Shown here: positions 45,741 through 54,951 of the stretch, piece after piece
Position numbering within the stretch: position 1 is the first letter of the stretch
How the letters are laid out: each line of letters starts with the position of its first letter
DNA from: Pseudocercospora fijiensis CIRAD86
Lineage: Eukaryota > Ascomycota > Dothideomycetes > Mycosphaerellales > Mycosphaerellaceae
Length of the DNA: 64,000 nt
Assembly (NCBI RefSeq): GCF_000340215.1
Contig: NW_006921535.1
Span: 327,874-391,873 of the forward strand
Direction: 5' to 3'
The notes under the pieces: model-generated
Database searches by the model: none
What the model was told of the DNA's origin: nothing
What the model saw: only the letters and a program-made list of their open reading frames with translations
Translations under genes and position numbers: made by a program

Positions 45741-45817
45741 GAATTTCTGTATTTAGTAAGCTATATACCCGCTAGTGCCCGCATCTCTTAACTAATGGCG
45801 AATTTCTGTATCCGTAG
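45741..45817. repeat. two half-sites of the hairpin family
   Basis: GAATTTCTGTATTTAGTAAG at 45741 and GAATTTCTGTATCCGTAG at 45800, same orientation, without a recognisable second arm. Confidence 0.65.
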
Positions 45818-45981
45818 GACGGTGACGCTCGGCTTGTATTCCTAGACCCGTAGCTATTAATTCGATGCCGCTACCGCTTAGACTAGTAGTTGTTGTACTA
45901 GGTAGTTGTCTTAATCTCGGCGAACGGCTGCCCGTAATCTAGCTACTCGCTATCCGAGGTCAATGCCGACGATATGCGTAG

Positions 45982-46025
45982 GTATTTCTATATTTATAGT
46001 ATACTCACTGCGGATACAGAAATTC
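45982..46025. repeat. hairpin repeat H4
   Basis: TATTTCTATATTTATAG, loop of about 8 nt, CTGCGGATACAGAAATTC. Same family as H2 and H5. Confidence 0.75.
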
Positions 46026-46539
46026 CGCATACGTCGTTACTATTGCCTAAGCGATACTACGCTAGTAGCCCTTTAACTATTCCCTCCTCGAACTCCTATG
46101 CCTACGCTAGCTGTCTTCGCGATAGTCCGAATGTCGGTTCGCTAAAACCGCTCTTCTAGACATGCCTTATCGCTAAAGAGGGCAGTACCGCGGTATTCGT
46201 CGTTAGCAAGGAAGATATTTATCTCGGTAGCAAGCGCGAGTTGTATAGCCTGCCCTTCCTATTCCTTATATAGGAAGCTATAGGCGTCCTTTGCAATACA
46301 TTGTCGCCGCTTAGTGCGTATAGTTTAGGTGTCGGTCGAGGGTAGCTATATAGGATATTGCTTATATACGCTAGTTATCCTAACACTAAGACGACCTGCA
46401 AACTTATAGATATTGCTATACACCTCCTCGACATTGCCTACCTTCGAGTGTATGTCCTATTCGTCTAGCTCGTATAATTTATATATATCGTCGGAGTTCG
46501 CGCGAAGAGGCCCTGCTATTATATCGGTAAATGCTCTTT

Positions 46540-48160
46540 AAAACAATAATGCTTCCTCGTCCTCGGTCGGCTCGATAGATTAGTAACTAGATTCTGCCTT
46601 GTGTTAGATATTCCGTACCTATATAACCGTACGGCCTACGTTAGGAAAACAACCGAGAACCGCAAGCTAGCTTAATACTATACTACTATTTAGGTTGACT
46701 TAGATCGAGATTAACCCTCTCCGGATCCTCTCTATATAGACTAGCAGAGCGACGTCTTTACATATTACATCGTTATATAGATACGAGAACTCTTCTATCG
46801 CAGTCTTCTTAACGATACGCGTACCGTATTTCTGTCCTTATACCGACTTTGCCTTCCCGGATATATAGGCTATAATGAAGTGCTCTAGCTATAATCTAAT
46901 GCTTACGCTCGGTAAGTCGAGTCGCCGCTATACTAAGTTCGCTGCCTAGTCTGCTATCGTTTGATTATAGATTCGCTCTTCTTCCTCTTCCTCTTCTTAA
47001 GCCCGGCGTTCTTCTACGGAGGTTCGTTCTCCTACGGATGTTCGTTCTTTAGCGAGGCGGGCTTCTTTGCGGGCTTGTATTCTAGCCTCCGACTCGGCTA
47101 TCCTTGTATCTGTATTAGCATCTTCTTGTAGCCTCTTAGCTAGTTCCTTCTCAATTAGTAGTTTATTAGCTTCGGCCTTCTGTTGCTACGTAACGCCTAC
47201 TTTCTTCTCTACCTACGTTAGCCTAGTAAACTTATCCTCTATAGTAAAGCCGAGTCTCCGCTCGTTGTCCGTAATTGCTTTGCTAGCATCCTCGACTATA
47301 TAATAACATCTCCGACTTCGAGGGGCTACTTAGATAGTAGTATTCTTTTATTGTTGCCGTGCTATTGCTACGCGAGTCGTAGCAGATGTCTTTATCCGTT
47401 TGGCTAGACTTCTACTAAATGTATCTGCCTTTCGCTTCTTCGTAGTATTCTACTAGCGGACCGTTAAGTATCTAGTTGGCTTCTTCCTAGTAGTAGCATA
47501 GAACTTGTCTATTATAGCGACCGACCTCTACTAGGCAGTAGCTATCTAGCTAACACCCGATCGTGCTGTACTAGACTCTACTATCTCCCGTGCTAACGTG
47601 GTCGCCGCTTGTTCGCTCTACCGACGGACTTTGTCGAATTGCTTACTAGCAGACTTGCGGGCCTTCGCAGCGGCCGCTTAGTTAAGCCTTTTCTAGCGTT
47701 TATTCGCTTTGGCCGTCGCTCTGTCTATATCGGCCTATATCGGAGGTATACCTTTGCTAATAGAGATACTAGATTCGGCTTACTAGAGGGCTTTAGCTAT
47801 AAAGCGATCGCGGTACGCCTCTATCTCCCGAGCGGTTATAGCCTTGAACTGCTTTAGTACACGTCTCGTAAATATTGTATCGTCGTCTAAGAAGTACTCT
47901 TTATCCGCGCTAGTATCTTATCTAAGTTCCCTACGCGCCTAGCGGTTAGCATTGCTTGTATCAACTTCCTTTCGGTGCCGCTACACGTAGAATCCCACTC
48001 TGTTATATATAACAGATTGCTCGAAACTAGACAGCCGCGATATTTTATATCGGATACTGTCTCTGTCGCTCTTATTGCTGCTCGATAGTTTACCTACGCG
48101 ATCGGTATCGTCGTCTTCTTCTTCTTTTTCTTCTTCATCGCTACTATCGCTGCTCTAGTC
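46540..48160 (-). pseudogene. coiled-coil minus-strand remnant downstream of, or fused to, the MULE transposase
   Basis: Directly continuing the transposase frame after its zinc knuckle, the minus strand keeps reading: an acidic run (SSDEEEKEEEDDDTDR), SADKEYFLDDDTIF, LKQFKAITAREIEAYRDRF, a Lys/Arg/Ala-rich part, and near 46985-47150 a coiled coil (LAKRLQEDANTDTR, IAESEARIQARKEARLAKER) followed by an acidic EEEEEEERI. The last segment reads SGKAKSV, KKTAIEEFSYLYND and LLVYIERIRRGLI. Stops are almost all TAG. It may be a C-terminal extension of the transposase or a second gene; no domain is recognised. Confidence 0.45.
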
Positions 48161-50158
48161 CGACTCGATAATATATAGCCTACCTTCGTAGTTAGTCTGC
48201 CGACGTTTAGGTTGTTTACCTTTCTGCTTCCGTTTACGTTTATCGACGATAGGATGCTCGTCGGTCCTTCGTCGTACGCAGGTCTTCTTTGTATAGCCTA
48301 TACTATTAAGCCTATGCTCTTTGTAGATAGAACATGTCTTTAGAGCTCCGGCTTTCCTACTTTTAGACCTTGGCTTGCGCTTCTTGCGCTTACGAGCCTT
48401 CTTAGGTCGACCCTTAGTCTTTACGAGTAGTAGTAGTTTAGTAATGCCGTCGACTAAGATCTAGTCGTATGTTATCGGGTGCAAGGTGCCTGAGTAGCTT
48501 TTAATGTACGACGCCTAACTGTACGCTTTATCAATATAATCCTCTAGGTCGTTTGAGATTAAAGGCTCGTTCTTAAAGTAGCGGATAGCGATATACGTAT
48601 ATTCGTACGGCATCCGTATATCCTAGAATGCCCTATAGCTACATATTCGCAAGTTAAGATCTATAATATAAAACTCCTTCGATGCGCTACTCTTAATTAC
48701 TACCTTGCTAGCTAACGTTAGTAAACAATTCTACCCGGCCCGCGATTTGTGTAGGTATCGCTACTGTTCTTCTTTGTAGTAGTCTGACTAGCGAATAGAC
48801 CGGAAGACACGCCGCCGCCTTTCGTAATTTTCAACCATTAGTCTCTCCTACATTGTTTAATAACACTAGAACACAGGCAGTTCGCGTTCTACTAGGAATT
48901 TGTTGTTTATAGACTCAGAATTGTTCGAGGTTAAGTGGCTAAACCGAGGGTATTCGTCTAGTAGGGCGTAATATGTTGTCTATCGAGAGGTATTAATGCT
49001 TTCGAAGTATGGCTCTAGTTCTATACCCTCCCTAGCCCTACCCTTACGCTTCTCCTATAGTATTTCGTATAGCATTGCTAACTTCTTAGCCTTGAAAGGA
49101 ATCTCCGTTGCAATAGTAGCGAGATAGCGGATAGCATTTGTAATCGTAGGGCCGAAATGCTCTTCGAAATTCTTAGCGAGATATTGTATATAGTAGTAGT
49201 AATGTACACGACGCCTACTATATACCTTAGTTACTACAGGAACTAAGCCTTTCTGCCGATCGCTAACTAGAGCCCGGTGTTCTATAGCAGATATTTCGCC
49301 TATTAGTAGCAGCTGTTCCTTAAGATACTTAAGAAACTAGGACTAGGATTCCTCTAACTCTAAACGTGTACAGCACTATGCTATAACATATACTTAATTC
49401 TTAGTATTAATACTAGCGATAATAAGGATAACGCCACTATATGTACCGGACATATAGCTACTATCGAGAGTAAGCAACCTGCGTAGATGTCGAAAACTAC
49501 GTAGACGCGCGTATAGGAATATAGCAGATGCCTAATGCCGATCCTCGTAGTTAGTATGCAATGCGTAGAAAGCACTAGTATATACATTGTCTAACCCTTG
49601 TGTTTTGTCTAATGCGTTAAACAGTGGACCAATCTTCTACTACGACTCTTTCTCCGAGCTAACAAGTTTATCCAAATACCGTCTCTTTACCCGGTATACT
49701 TGTATATAGGTGATCTCATTTAGATACTAGTTCTGTTCGGCACGCCGGAGTTGATTTAGTGCGAGTCGCTAGTCGGTAGCGACGGCGTCGATATAGTATT
49801 CGAAGAGTACACCTACTCTATAGGCTCTCGGGTTGTAGTAGTATATTGCTAGAGAGCATTCGTATTCCTTAAGGACGAATACCTAGACCTCCTTTCTATC
49901 GTTACTATTCCTATTACGGCGGAGTAGGACTTTGAACATATATTGACTTTGCCTATCTATACCGATCGTTTAGTATTAGCGATTAGTTGGATAGACATAC
50001 TCTTTGCGGTTTAGCTTAGATAATCTCGCAAATGAAGTCTAACCTTTCTCTATTATATACCGGTCGAATGCCTTAACTATAGTCTGTATATCCGGATAGC
50101 ATTAGCCTTAGACAAGTTTAGGAGGAGCCGAGCCTATAAGTGTCGATAGTATAGGCAT
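48160..50158 (-). pseudogene. MULE transposase, RIP-inactivated
   Basis: From an ATG at 50158 the minus strand reads an N-terminal region, then near 49440-49480 LTLDSSYMSGTYSGV (first catalytic Asp region; families have IDGxHxxxxYxGV), near 49230-49270 ALVSDRQKGL (second conserved Asp block) with YLAKNFEEHFG after it. The SWIM zinc finger (about 48570-48660) reads CSY...MPYEY where MULEs have CxC...PCxH, so two Cys and the His now read Tyr. Then follow SYSGTLHPI, GRPKKARKRKKRKPR and a CCHC-type knuckle (CSIYKEHRLNSIGYTKKTC, with Cys>Tyr). This order is diagnostic for Mutator-like transposases, which excise and insert DNA in the nucleus with 9-bp duplications. Confidence 0.88.
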
Positions 50159-50354
50159 AGTCGGCTATATTATAGTGTATAAATGAAGTCGTCTAGCCGT
50201 ATAGTTAATAGCTGTCGTATTTGTTGCGTTGTCGTAATAGTAACGAAGCGTATAGAGGACGCGACGTAGTTATTTAATACGTTTAACGTAGAATTAGGTA
50301 AGAATTGACCTAGGTCTTAGCGAGCCCGCTACTCTATCTCCTCCCTCGTGTTCG

Positions 50355-50990
50355 CATCTACTATACGACGACCCTAGCAATAATACAACTAACGACGCGT
50401 CGAAGGTCATATCGGCGGTATCTAGGTATACGATTACAACGCCGGAGCTACTGCTATAGGCCGAGCTTAGCGACTTCTATCTAGCACTACTATTAGCACT
50501 ATTCTGCCTTAATGCGGTATTTCCGGACTAGATGCATGCTATAGACGCACTCTACCGAGACGTAATTAGCGTATAGGAACATAGGGAGGCATTTATTGTA
50601 CTATACTAGACAGGTCTTATCCGGAGATTTGTATACAAATTGGACTCCGACTATACGATAAATATTATCCTCGTAAAGCAAGAAGACGGCGTCCGGGTCG
50701 TCCATTTTATAGATTACTCTTGTACGGCGGCAGTAGCGAGTCCTCGATGCCCTTAATTCGCACCTAGTGCGGTATACGCTAATATAATTTAGGTATATAA
50801 TGCCTTTATTTATTAGGTTATGCTCCCGAAGGGGTAGGCGAACACGACGTCGACTTACGATACGGCACCGCGGAGTATTCTATTATATCTAAAGCTTAAA
50901 TATAGCCGATCGAAGGACTATATATTTCGTATTATCATCCGGTATTAACACGAACACGAAGGGGGAGGTGCGAAAGTCCGATAGTTTACA
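50355..50990 (+). pseudogene. degenerate unknown ORF, divergent from the MULE transposase
   Basis: A plus-strand frame runs about 200 codons with TAG breaks: NNTTNDASKVISAV, AELSDFYLALLLALFCLNAVF, MHAIDALYRDVISV, RRFVYKLDSDYTINIILVKQ and GVRVVHFIDYSC. It starts about 200 bp from the transposase start on the other strand. No family recognised. It may be an accessory gene of the element. Confidence 0.4.
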
Positions 50991-51039
50991 AAGCATACAT
51001 ATAGAGTCTAAGGGTTATATAAGTAGGCGAGGCGTATTC

Positions 51040-51082
51040 GAATTTCTGTATTCTTAGAGAGTCGCTAAGAATACAGAAATTC
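51040..51082. repeat. hairpin repeat H5 (perfect copy)
   Basis: GAATTTCTGTATTCTTAG, 7-nt loop AGAGTCG, CTAAGAATACAGAAATTC: 18-bp arms with 18 of 18 pairs. The best-preserved member. Confidence 0.9.
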
Positions 51083-51089
51083 AAAGCTC

Positions 51090-52040
51090 GACGTAATGCT
51101 TAGTATAGCCTTATACTTAGCATCGTTACGTTATATCCTATTATCGAAGCACTACGATACCGAGATACGACTATCGTACGGAGCGACACCGATACCCTCC
51201 CTCCTATCTTCGAATGCGAACTAACGCCGGCGGTCGTTCTCGTATTAATCACTTTTGCTAGCGCCGCTTTAACATTACACGCTTAATCGCATAATCTCCG
51301 CTATTACGACGAGAGCGTAGACGACACAACCGATTATTGTAGCAGCAAAGCAATATACGTCTAAGCGATCTAAGAGGGAGAGGGAGAGTATCGTACATTC
51401 GGTAGTGCCTATAAAGAGTAGCATATGTTTCGGCAAGAGTAGCATATATTTAGTAGTAAACTACGACCTGCAATCTATACTAGTAGACCTACGCGGCACA
51501 GAAAGCTAGGATATAGGATACCGGTAGCGAAGATAGTATATACTATAAATATAGAAAATTACAATTAGTCGAGGAACGCGGGAACTAGCGGGTATTACGC
51601 TTATAGAATATAGAAATTCAATCGACTAACCCTTAACCTTAACGACTAAGTATAGTACCGACCGGCGAACGATATAACTTCTCGATAGGCTCGTAATGTC
51701 GCTATTAAACACGGAATTTGTATATTAATAGAGCCGGACTACGGATATAGAAATTCAGCTTTCGACAGCCCTACTTTGTCGATAGGCAGGGGTTTAATAT
51801 AGCATTCCTTCTAGTAGTCGGCACGATACGAACTCTTATTAAATAGCCTATATAAGGCATAGAAGGGCGCACGCCCCGAGTAGAGCCGGTTACTAGGGAG
51901 TAATTATTGTTATATACGGAGGTAAAGTCTATACTAATCAAGTACTACTATTATTAGCTAGGCGGACACAATCACTTCGGCACAACCCTAGTAACATATA
52001 GATCTAATAAACTGCAGGATACCTAACGAAGCTACCGAAG
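51090..52040. other. MULE interior, no gene recognised, with hairpin half-sites
   Basis: No recognisable frame. Carries right-arm half-sites of the hairpin family at 51543-51560, 51602-51619 and 51739-51756. Confidence 0.45.
51543..51756. repeat. three right-arm half-sites of the hairpin family
   Basis: CTATAAATATAGAAAATT (51543), TATAGAATATAGAAATTC (51602) and CTACGGATATAGAAATTC (51739), all in the same orientation, opposite to the half-sites at 45741 and 45800. Confidence 0.6.
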
Positions 52041-52044
52041 TGCA

Positions 52045-52240
52045 AATTCGTACCTACTCTTCTACCCGATCGTCTTCCGGCACGACCTTGCTTAGTAGCA
52101 GTATCTACTCTTCTACCTAAATGTCTACCGGCACGGCCTTGCTTAGTAGCAGCATCTACTCTTCTACCCAAACGTCTACTCTTCCGGTACGGCCTAGCTA
52201 AGCAGCAGTATCTACCTTTCTACCTACTTCTCCTTAGTTT
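52045..52240. repeat. tandem repeat, about 57 bp, 3 diverged copies
   Basis: Units contain TCTACTCTTCTACC, a CCGGCACGRCCTTGCTTAGT segment and AGCAGYATC. Three copies between about 52050 and 52220, the last with an extra CTACTCTTC. Confidence 0.75.
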
Positions 52241-52609
52241 GGTTCTTATAACACCTTTACTCTTAACTTTTAGACTCAACTAAGCAGCGTAAACCCTCGC
52301 TCGCTACTAATACTTGTCTGTACATCGAAGACACTGTATTCTTTTACAGCAATAGAAGCTACTACAACCGCTACCCGACCTCGTATACGCCGATAATAGA
52401 GATTATCGACCTTACTTCTAATATAGAAGACGAATTACTATCGAAAGTTCTTAATGCCTTTAATAGTAATAGCTCGGAAGTGCGTAGATACACGTTAACT
52501 ACAGACGGCGCAGCTTTAGCTTTAGCTTAACTCTATAGACGGGTTAGGTCTATGTTCTACCGCCGCGGCAACGACAAGCAAACAAATACATACACGCACA
52601 AATGAACGG

Positions 52610-53235
52610 GCTAGAACGCTGCTATACTATAAGACCTACTATCGCTCGAGGCCGAGCGTAAGGAAAGGGAAGCGCGTTAAGTCCCTAAAACACTAGCGGC
52701 TATTAAGAGGGTTCAAAAGATACGTGAAATCTATGCTAAGATAGCCGAGAAGTTAACAAAGGCTTAAGAATACTAGAAGGCCTACTATAACAAGCACTAT
52801 ACGCAGGCTTAAGAATACTAGAAGGCCTACTATAACAAGCACTATACGCTAATAACCTTTAAACAAGGTAACATAGTTATGCTTAGCACTAAGAACCTCC
52901 GTATCCGCAAACACCTATTACCTAATAGCAAAACAAGGCCTAAGCTCGCACTAAGATACATTAGCCTATTCCGCATCCGAGAACCGAAGGGCATACAGGC
53001 CTATTAGTTATAGCTTCTACCCTATTACACTATCTATAATACCTTCTATGTATCCCTCCTTAAGCTATACTATTAACGCGAAGGCGATGAAGCGCCTACT
53101 AAGTTAGAAGAAGTCTTAGCTAATAGTAAAGAACTATAGTCTATAGAACGTATCCTATAGCACCGGACTAGGAAAGGCAAGAAGGAGTACCTCCTAAGAT
53201 AGCAAGGCTATTTACCAGAATAGGACTTATAGGTA
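52610..53235 (+). pseudogene. Ty3/gypsy integrase C-terminus with chromodomain (fragment)
   Basis: The plus strand reads YYNKHYT, FKQGNIVMLSTKNLRIRK, KLALRYISLFRIREPKG and FYVSLLKLYY, the C-terminal part of a gypsy integrase, and then SIERIL-x-HRTRKGKKEYLL and GYLPE, a chromodomain (families have EKILDHRxRRGKxEYLVKWKGY). Chromodomains steer integration to marked chromatin. The copy holds an in-frame 45-bp perfect duplication (about 52762-52851, unit encoding QEY-x-KAYYNKHYT). Reverse transcriptase and the rest are missing, so it is a 3' fragment inserted in the MULE. Confidence 0.8.
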
Positions 53236-53480
53236 GGAACAATACCACCCCCGGGGTGCTATTAGCTGACTAATCAGAAACAAGCAATTGTCAGCAACAA
53301 AGGACAATAAGACTACACTACTATAGTAAACGCGCACCGAGTGCTAACTAGCGCGCTATAGCGCACCAACCAATCGTATACTCTTTTACGGAATCTACCT
53401 CTTTACTAATGCGCCCTATAAGGCCTTCTCCTAGCACTCGGGTCCTCCTCTTGTTCCTTTATTCTGTCGAGGCCTCGAGG
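53236..53480 (+). repeat. probable gypsy 3' end: polypurine-like tract and start of an LTR
   Basis: Just after the chromodomain come CCACCCCCGGGGTGCTATTA and, at about 53296, TGTCAGCAACAAAGGA, which looks like an LTR start (TG...). No second copy is present to prove it. Confidence 0.35.
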
Positions 53481-53499
53481 CCTAGGTAATCGGCGCGGC

Positions 53500-53610
53500 C
53501 GGCGCGGCTATATTAGTAACGGTGTTGCGGAGTATATTGCTGTTTAAGAAAGGAAGGATATAGCTATATTAGTAACGGTGTTGCCGAGTTATTGTTAGTT
53601 AAAGAAGGAA
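53500..53610. repeat. direct repeat pair, about 60 bp apart
   Basis: GCTATATTAGTAACGGTGTTG occurs at about 53506 and 53565, each followed by C-G-GAGT and a TATTG and AAGAAGGAA-type tail. Confidence 0.75.
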
Positions 53611-54590
53611 ATTAGAAGAAGGTAAAGTTAGCGCTAAGACGACTAGCGCCGCTATTGTCGACATTACCTACTCGCTACTATTGCTAACCTCACCTGTACT
53701 ACGAGCCTAAGGCACTACACTAACTAAGTTAAAAGATTGAACCTATTAAAGGTTTAATTAAAACTTTAAGGCTAAGTCAAAACTTTGAGCCGCCTAAAGA
53801 TTAAGCGACTAATAGACTAACTAAAGGTAAAAACTATAGAGCTAAGCTAGCCGGGGTCGATCTTGCGGACAATAGGTTACTCCTCGATCTATCTAACCCT
53901 TTAAGCGAGGCGAACCTCTACTACTATACTTATAATAGCCTTTACCTATAGAAACTAGACGAGCTGTGTTTTTTTAAAAAGATATAATTAGTTGACACTT
54001 GAAGGCTGCTAAACCTAACCAATTGGGGCTAGTGAAACTACGAACAGTAATAGTCCTCGTAATAACAAGAACAACCCTCGGAACGGACAAACCCTCGGAA
54101 CGGACATTGCTAGGTCTTTTAGGAGTAGACGCAAAGAACTCGGTACGACATTACTTAGAACGGAGGCAGGGCTGCAATACCTCGTACGTCTACCTATTGC
54201 AGTAGGGAAGACGCGCTCGTGTTATAATTAGTCGATAGCCCTTAATTCCTATAGCTTTATATCCCTTTACTTTATTGTATATAAGGATAGCGCAGTTAGA
54301 GTTGGACATTATATTAGAAGGTGAGGTTTAATATAGTTACATAATTAGGTGGTTGAGTGTTTAATTTAGCGCGGGCTAAGCGGCTTATTAGACCTACTAA
54401 GTTAGTAGCAATAGAGGTTGAGATTGGAACAAAGACCGGCTACGAAGGCGCGGCCTTTAGAAGGGAAGCGTATATTAGGACCAAAGAGGTTACACGTGAT
54501 TAGCATATAACTAGACTATTACCCTATCTACCTGCTAACATAACCCTTCTTATATAGAACTTGTCCCAATCGATTTCCTACGGTTTCTAA
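53611..54590. other. MULE right interior, no gene recognised
   Basis: RIP-type composition fading toward the right end. Contains ACCCTCGGAACGGACA twice in a row (about 54073 and 54089). An open plus-strand stretch at 53999-54205 has no known motif. Confidence 0.45.
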
Positions 54591-54775
54591 ACGGAAATAG
54601 CACATTCCTATCTAAGTAATTACTGTGCCAATGTTTACTATCTAAGTAATTTCTATACCAATGTGTGTGCCAATGTCCCGAAATTTTCCCATTTGCGAAA
54701 TGCCAGCCAATGTTGCTAATCCAGTCCCATTTATGTAATTACCATGCCAATGTGTCCCATTTGAGTATTTACCCG
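54591..54775 (-). repeat. MULE right terminal inverted repeat with ATTGGCA iterons
   Basis: Inverted counterpart of the left end. On the minus strand it reads CGGGTAAATACTCAAATGGG and repeats ATTGGC-type motifs about six times. It has one more internal unit than the left end (about 60 bp). Confidence 0.85.
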
Positions 54776-54784
54776 CCTGGTTAA
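54776..54784 (+). repeat. 9-bp target site duplication, right (CCTGGTTAA)
   Basis: Direct copy of 43214-43222. The next bases are normal host DNA. Confidence 0.92.
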
Positions 54785-54951
54785 GCTCGACTCGGCTGCA
54801 GACGAATGTCGGCAGAGGTCTCGGCCAAAAGTCGAAGCAACCATGACCCTGCGTAACCACTAGACGCGTCGCGTCTTCCGTCAACAGGACTCTCACATGC
54901 AACACTGGACCACCAAGTGAATGTAACTCTGACTGGACCACATAGCTCAAA
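54785..54951. promoter_or_regulatory. remaining 5' region of the 584-aa gene
   Basis: Only 167 bp separate the MULE from the ATG at 54952, so the element may supply or block upstream regulatory sequence. No known site recognised. Confidence 0.5.

Larger units (their letters stand above)
45397..46530. other. MULE interior between genes, with hairpin half-sites
   Basis: No gene recognised. Holds TTCTTTG-C-TTGTTTCTT repeated twice (about 45407 and 45458), half-sites of the hairpin family at 45741-45760 and 45800-45817, and hairpin H4 at 45982-46025. Confidence 0.5.
43223..54775. mobile_element. Mutator-like (MULE) DNA transposon, 11,553 bp
   Basis: Both ends start CGGGTAAATACTCAAATGGG in inverted orientation and are flanked by perfect 9-bp direct repeats. 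The interior encodes a MULE transposase on the minus strand (48160-50158) and further degenerate genes on both strands. It also carries a family of hairpin repeats seen only inside this element, and an inserted gypsy 3' end. The interior is RIP-mutated while the outermost 100 bp or so of each end keep CpA and TpG. Size is large for a MULE because of cargo and nested insertion. It lies between two genes that point away from each other. Confidence 0.9.

Noticed and set aside
43223..54775. Starship-type giant element
   Set aside because: The inverted ends, the 9-bp duplication and the MULE transposase all fit a Mutator-like element, and no DUF3435 tyrosine recombinase was seen.
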